Source: Amyelois transitella (lineage: Eukaryota; Arthropoda; Insecta; Lepidoptera; Pyralidae). Taken from it: a stretch of 64,000 nucleotides of DNA. Every line of letters begins with the position of its first letter. Position 1 is the stretch's first letter. Made by a program: the position numbers and the translations under genes. Of this stretch, positions 62,101 through 64,000 are shown piece after piece. The stretch lies in contig NC_083522.1 in assembly GCF_032362555.1 (NCBI RefSeq), positions 6,922,001 through 6,986,000 of the forward strand, read 5' to 3'. A model generated the notes under the pieces. It was not told where the DNA came from. It saw only the letters and a list, made by a program, of their open reading frames with translations, and did no database searches.

Positions 62101-63864
62101 GACTTAGATATATGATAATTAGAGAATGTTTCGTGACATCGATTTTGTAGTGGGTAATACCTGAACTAATGCATTTTGGATCATGCCTGCTGCTTTTGGC
62201 AAAACTACTTATACCCCTAGTCACTTCTAGATCAAGGGGAGTTGAAGTAGTTCTATTCTCAAGTGCTAGGAAGTACATACATATTATTCTTTACTAGCCT
62301 CGAAAAACTTTGTTTTTAAGAAACAAAGATGAACAAATGCATACTCTATTAAATAATTTTAAAAAATAATTATTGAAACTGACCTGATGGTTGGTAGAAG
62401 CCAGGATCGACAACTGTAAAATAAAAAAAAAAATACCGAAATTTTATTTAAAAATGATTAAGTAAATGACAGAACAATGAAGTAAAATTGTATAAGTATT
62501 TTAGATACGTCTCATTTTGGAATCTAATAAATAGGTGTATGAACTGGTATGTAGAAAATAATACGTTAAAAAAATTGTTTTGTTGGTGTAAAAAATGAAT
62601 AAATTTATGTTTACTTACTCTGACCAGTTCCCAAGTTAGCTGAAAAATAAAGAATATTATTATGAATTTTTCCCATTTAATATGTTTATTCTCTAAACAT
62701 CTTTTAATTTACAATTAAACAAATAGGTACTTATACTATAATTATAGTCAAAAAGGCGGTATATTATAGCAACTCGAGGAATTCTTAAGATATAAATAAA
62801 TTAGTGTAATTGTGTAAACTGCTAATCGGATTTCGCTGACATTTGGGTAATGCACTACATGACGGAATAATAAAGGATGGCATGTAGAAATTACTATGGG
62901 AGCCACGCCATAGTGGCAAAACCTTTCAGGCTGCGGGGATACTTACGGTTTGAAGGTTGGTAGAAGCCTGGGTCGACAACTAGAACAAAAAATAATGAAT
63001 ATATATATTTTCGTCTTTTATTTTGTTTGAATTTCATTATCTACTTGATATTGGGTGAATTTTAAAACGGTAAATAAGATGTTAGGAAGAATATCTAAAA
63101 GAAAGATTAATTAATAAAAAAAAAGAGAATATTTTTTTCATGTTTCTTAGAACTTTAACTTGGTAGTTTATAATTAACGAAATAGCAGAAATCTGAGCTA
63201 CATATGTTAAAATATATTTAAGGTAATATATAACTTACTTTGGCCAGTTCCTAAGTTCGCTGAAAAGTAAGAAAATAATAAGTGGTTAGTTCAAAAATCC
63301 ATAAAAAATGTTTTTACACTATTTCAATAGTACCTACATCAATGAAACTTACGGTTAGATGGTTGGTAGAAGCCGGGGTCCACGACTGCAATAAAAAAAA
63401 AACAATATTTATCCATTGGAATTAATTGAAATCCATACATATGTTAAAATATATTTAAGGTAATATATAACTTACTTTGGCCAGTTCCTAAGTTAGCTGA
63501 AAAGTAATAAGATAATAAGAGGTTAGTTCAAAAATCCATAAAAAATGTTTTTACACTATTTCTATAGTACATCAATGAAACTTACGGTTAGATGGTTGGT
63601 AGAAGCCGGGATCCACGACTGCAATAAAAAAAAACAATATTTATTCATTCTATTATTTTATTTCGTTTATTCATGGAGAGAATTCATGTGTTTAATATAT
63701 CAAATAAACTATCAGTTTAATGATCTTATGTTAAACCCAGATTCGTCTTTAGAGAGGCGAGGACGCAGCCGGGACAATCCAGCCAGGATAAATATGAAAC
63801 AATAGGATTTTCAAAGTTATATTTTGAAGCGAATAACTATACTTACTGTTTCCAGTTCCATAAT
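59124..63864 (-). CDS. Pro/Tyr repeat protein encoded by a microexon array (5' end outside window)
   Basis: Exons on minus, in order of translation: 63847-63864, 63586-63618, 63476-63496, 63353-63385, 63239-63259, 62947-62979, 62619-62639, 62384-62413, 61559-61594, 61179-61202, 60615-60665, then a proposed last exon 59124-59164. Lengths are 18, 33, 21, 33, 21, 33, 21, 30, 36, 24 and 51 nt, with the last 41 nt including the stop. Every intron is phase 1 and GT-AG. Joined, they read as 18-residue repeats of the type IVDPGFYQPSNPNLGTGQ. Pro/Tyr blocks (GPSYPAYPPSLYP, NPGYPPINNGPAYVENPPPP) and HWSQTLYPSGVARDANN follow. A secreted structural role fits the composition and neighbours, but the signal peptide lies beyond the window. 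The last exon is the least certain. Confidence 0.8.
59366..59552 (+). repeat. SINE family A copy
   Basis: Head-less copy (GGATGTCATAAAAGGCGACT, AAGGG to CCCGCAAGGGCTATAGACAT) in the last intron of the microexon gene. Confidence 0.8.
59933..59990. repeat. Foldback, 27-bp arms, one mismatch
   Basis: Arms 59933-59959 and 59964-59990 pair with one mismatch around a 4-base loop, in the last intron of the microexon gene. Confidence 0.9.
60430..60555 (-). mobile_element. RTE LINE 3'-end fragment
   Basis: On plus: CTTTCCACTTTCCACGATCT, CTGCATACTTAATTCTTTCG, CATAACACTCTTCATGCAAG, CTCGGCGGTTT. This is the complement of the RTE region at 16170-16260. Confidence 0.8.
60826..60912 (-). repeat. SINE family A fragment
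   Basis: 3' part of the SINE (ATTACGTCTTTATCCCATTC, then GAAGACAGAGCCAACATTCT) in an intron of the microexon gene. Confidence 0.65.
61840..61980 (-). repeat. Decayed SINE family C fragment
   Basis: Read on minus, a GATCCTCGGTCAGG arm is followed by a tail with GAAGCCTCGAACTTATCT, a weak match to the element at 1738-1985. Confidence 0.3.
63202..63620 (-). repeat. 237-bp tandem duplication of a microexon pair
   Basis: Exon 63239-63259 with its upstream intron tract recurs exactly 237 bases away at 63476-63496; the partner exon recurs at 233 (63353 versus 63586). Intron tracts around both (CATATGTTAAAATATATTTA, TTAGTTCAAAAATCCATAAA) are also shared, so whole exon-plus-intron units were copied. 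Confidence 0.9.
63735..63800 (+). repeat. SINE family B 3' fragment
   Basis: ACCCAGATTCGTCTTTAGAG, AGGCGAGGACGCAGCCGGGA, CAATCCAGCCAGGA, in an intron of the microexon gene. Confidence 0.6.
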
Positions 63865-63971
63865 CTGGAACAAAAAATAAATACCTAGTTATATTAACGA
63901 TATTTTAATTTATATTAGTTAGGTACCTAATTTATACATTAAAAAGGAAATATGGATATATTATAATAATG

Positions 63972-64000
63972 TGACGTGTGGTTCCCGGCACCAACAAAAA
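63972..64000 (+). repeat. SINE family A head, cut by the window edge
   Basis: GACGTGTGGTTCCCGGCACC, then AACAAAAA matches the family's 5' end; the rest lies beyond the window. Confidence 0.75.

Noticed and set aside
1-64000. Retroviral, LTR or other capsid-bearing element
   Set aside because: No gag, protease, integrase or envelope-like frame and no long terminal repeat pair was recognised; the reverse-transcriptase tails seen are from non-LTR LINEs.

Overview
The window looks like nuclear DNA from an insect, most likely a moth or butterfly. It is AT-rich, with short GT-AG introns and TATA-driven genes for secreted low-complexity proteins. It also carries interspersed families I know from lepidopteran genomes: a SINE ending in ATGTATG repeats, an RTE-type LINE, and a tRNA-headed SINE. 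The taxonomic call is an inference from those families and was not checked by search.

Layout. 1-4.7 kb: no gene, SINE debris. 4.7-12.6 kb (+): a seven-exon gene for a 938-residue nuclear-type phosphoprotein with paired cyclin-docking and CDK-site motifs. 14.5-15.2 kb (-): a three-exon gene for a 110-residue protein, convergent with the first. 15.2-22.6 kb: no gene; an RTE LINE tail and a pogo-like transposon inserted inside a SINE. 22.6-27.6 kb (+): the tamozhennic/SPATA2 homologue (PUB region plus RanBP2-type zinc fingers), with a tandemly duplicated exon 4. 28.9-31.8 kb: no gene.

From 31.8 kb to the right edge there is a run of small secreted-protein genes, nearly all on the minus strand: two Gly/His-rich proteins, a Gln/Asn/Gly repeat protein, an Ala-rich protein, a VEKP-repeat protein, a Thr-rich peptide, and a Pro/Tyr repeat protein built from an array of 18-51 nt exons. 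A basic Tyr-rich secreted protein lies on the plus strand. The first three share one exon plan (12 nt + 40 nt + one large exon), so they look like tandem paralogues. The likely common theme is extracellular structural material (cuticle, silk, eggshell or accessory-gland secretion). This is inferred from composition and signal peptides only.

The most unusual item is the gene at 59.1-63.9 kb. Its visible internal exons are all symmetric phase 1-1 microexons, alternating 33 and 21 nt, which together encode an 18-residue repeat. Any exon could be skipped or duplicated without shifting the frame, and a 237-bp duplication of one exon pair is visible.

Mobile DNA: about 17 copies of one SINE, four RTE fragments, and single pogo-like, hAT-like, Tc1-like and THAP-bearing DNA elements. 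At least six dispersed near-perfect foldbacks with very short loops are also present. I saw no tRNA, rRNA or CRISPR and no retroviral or LTR element.
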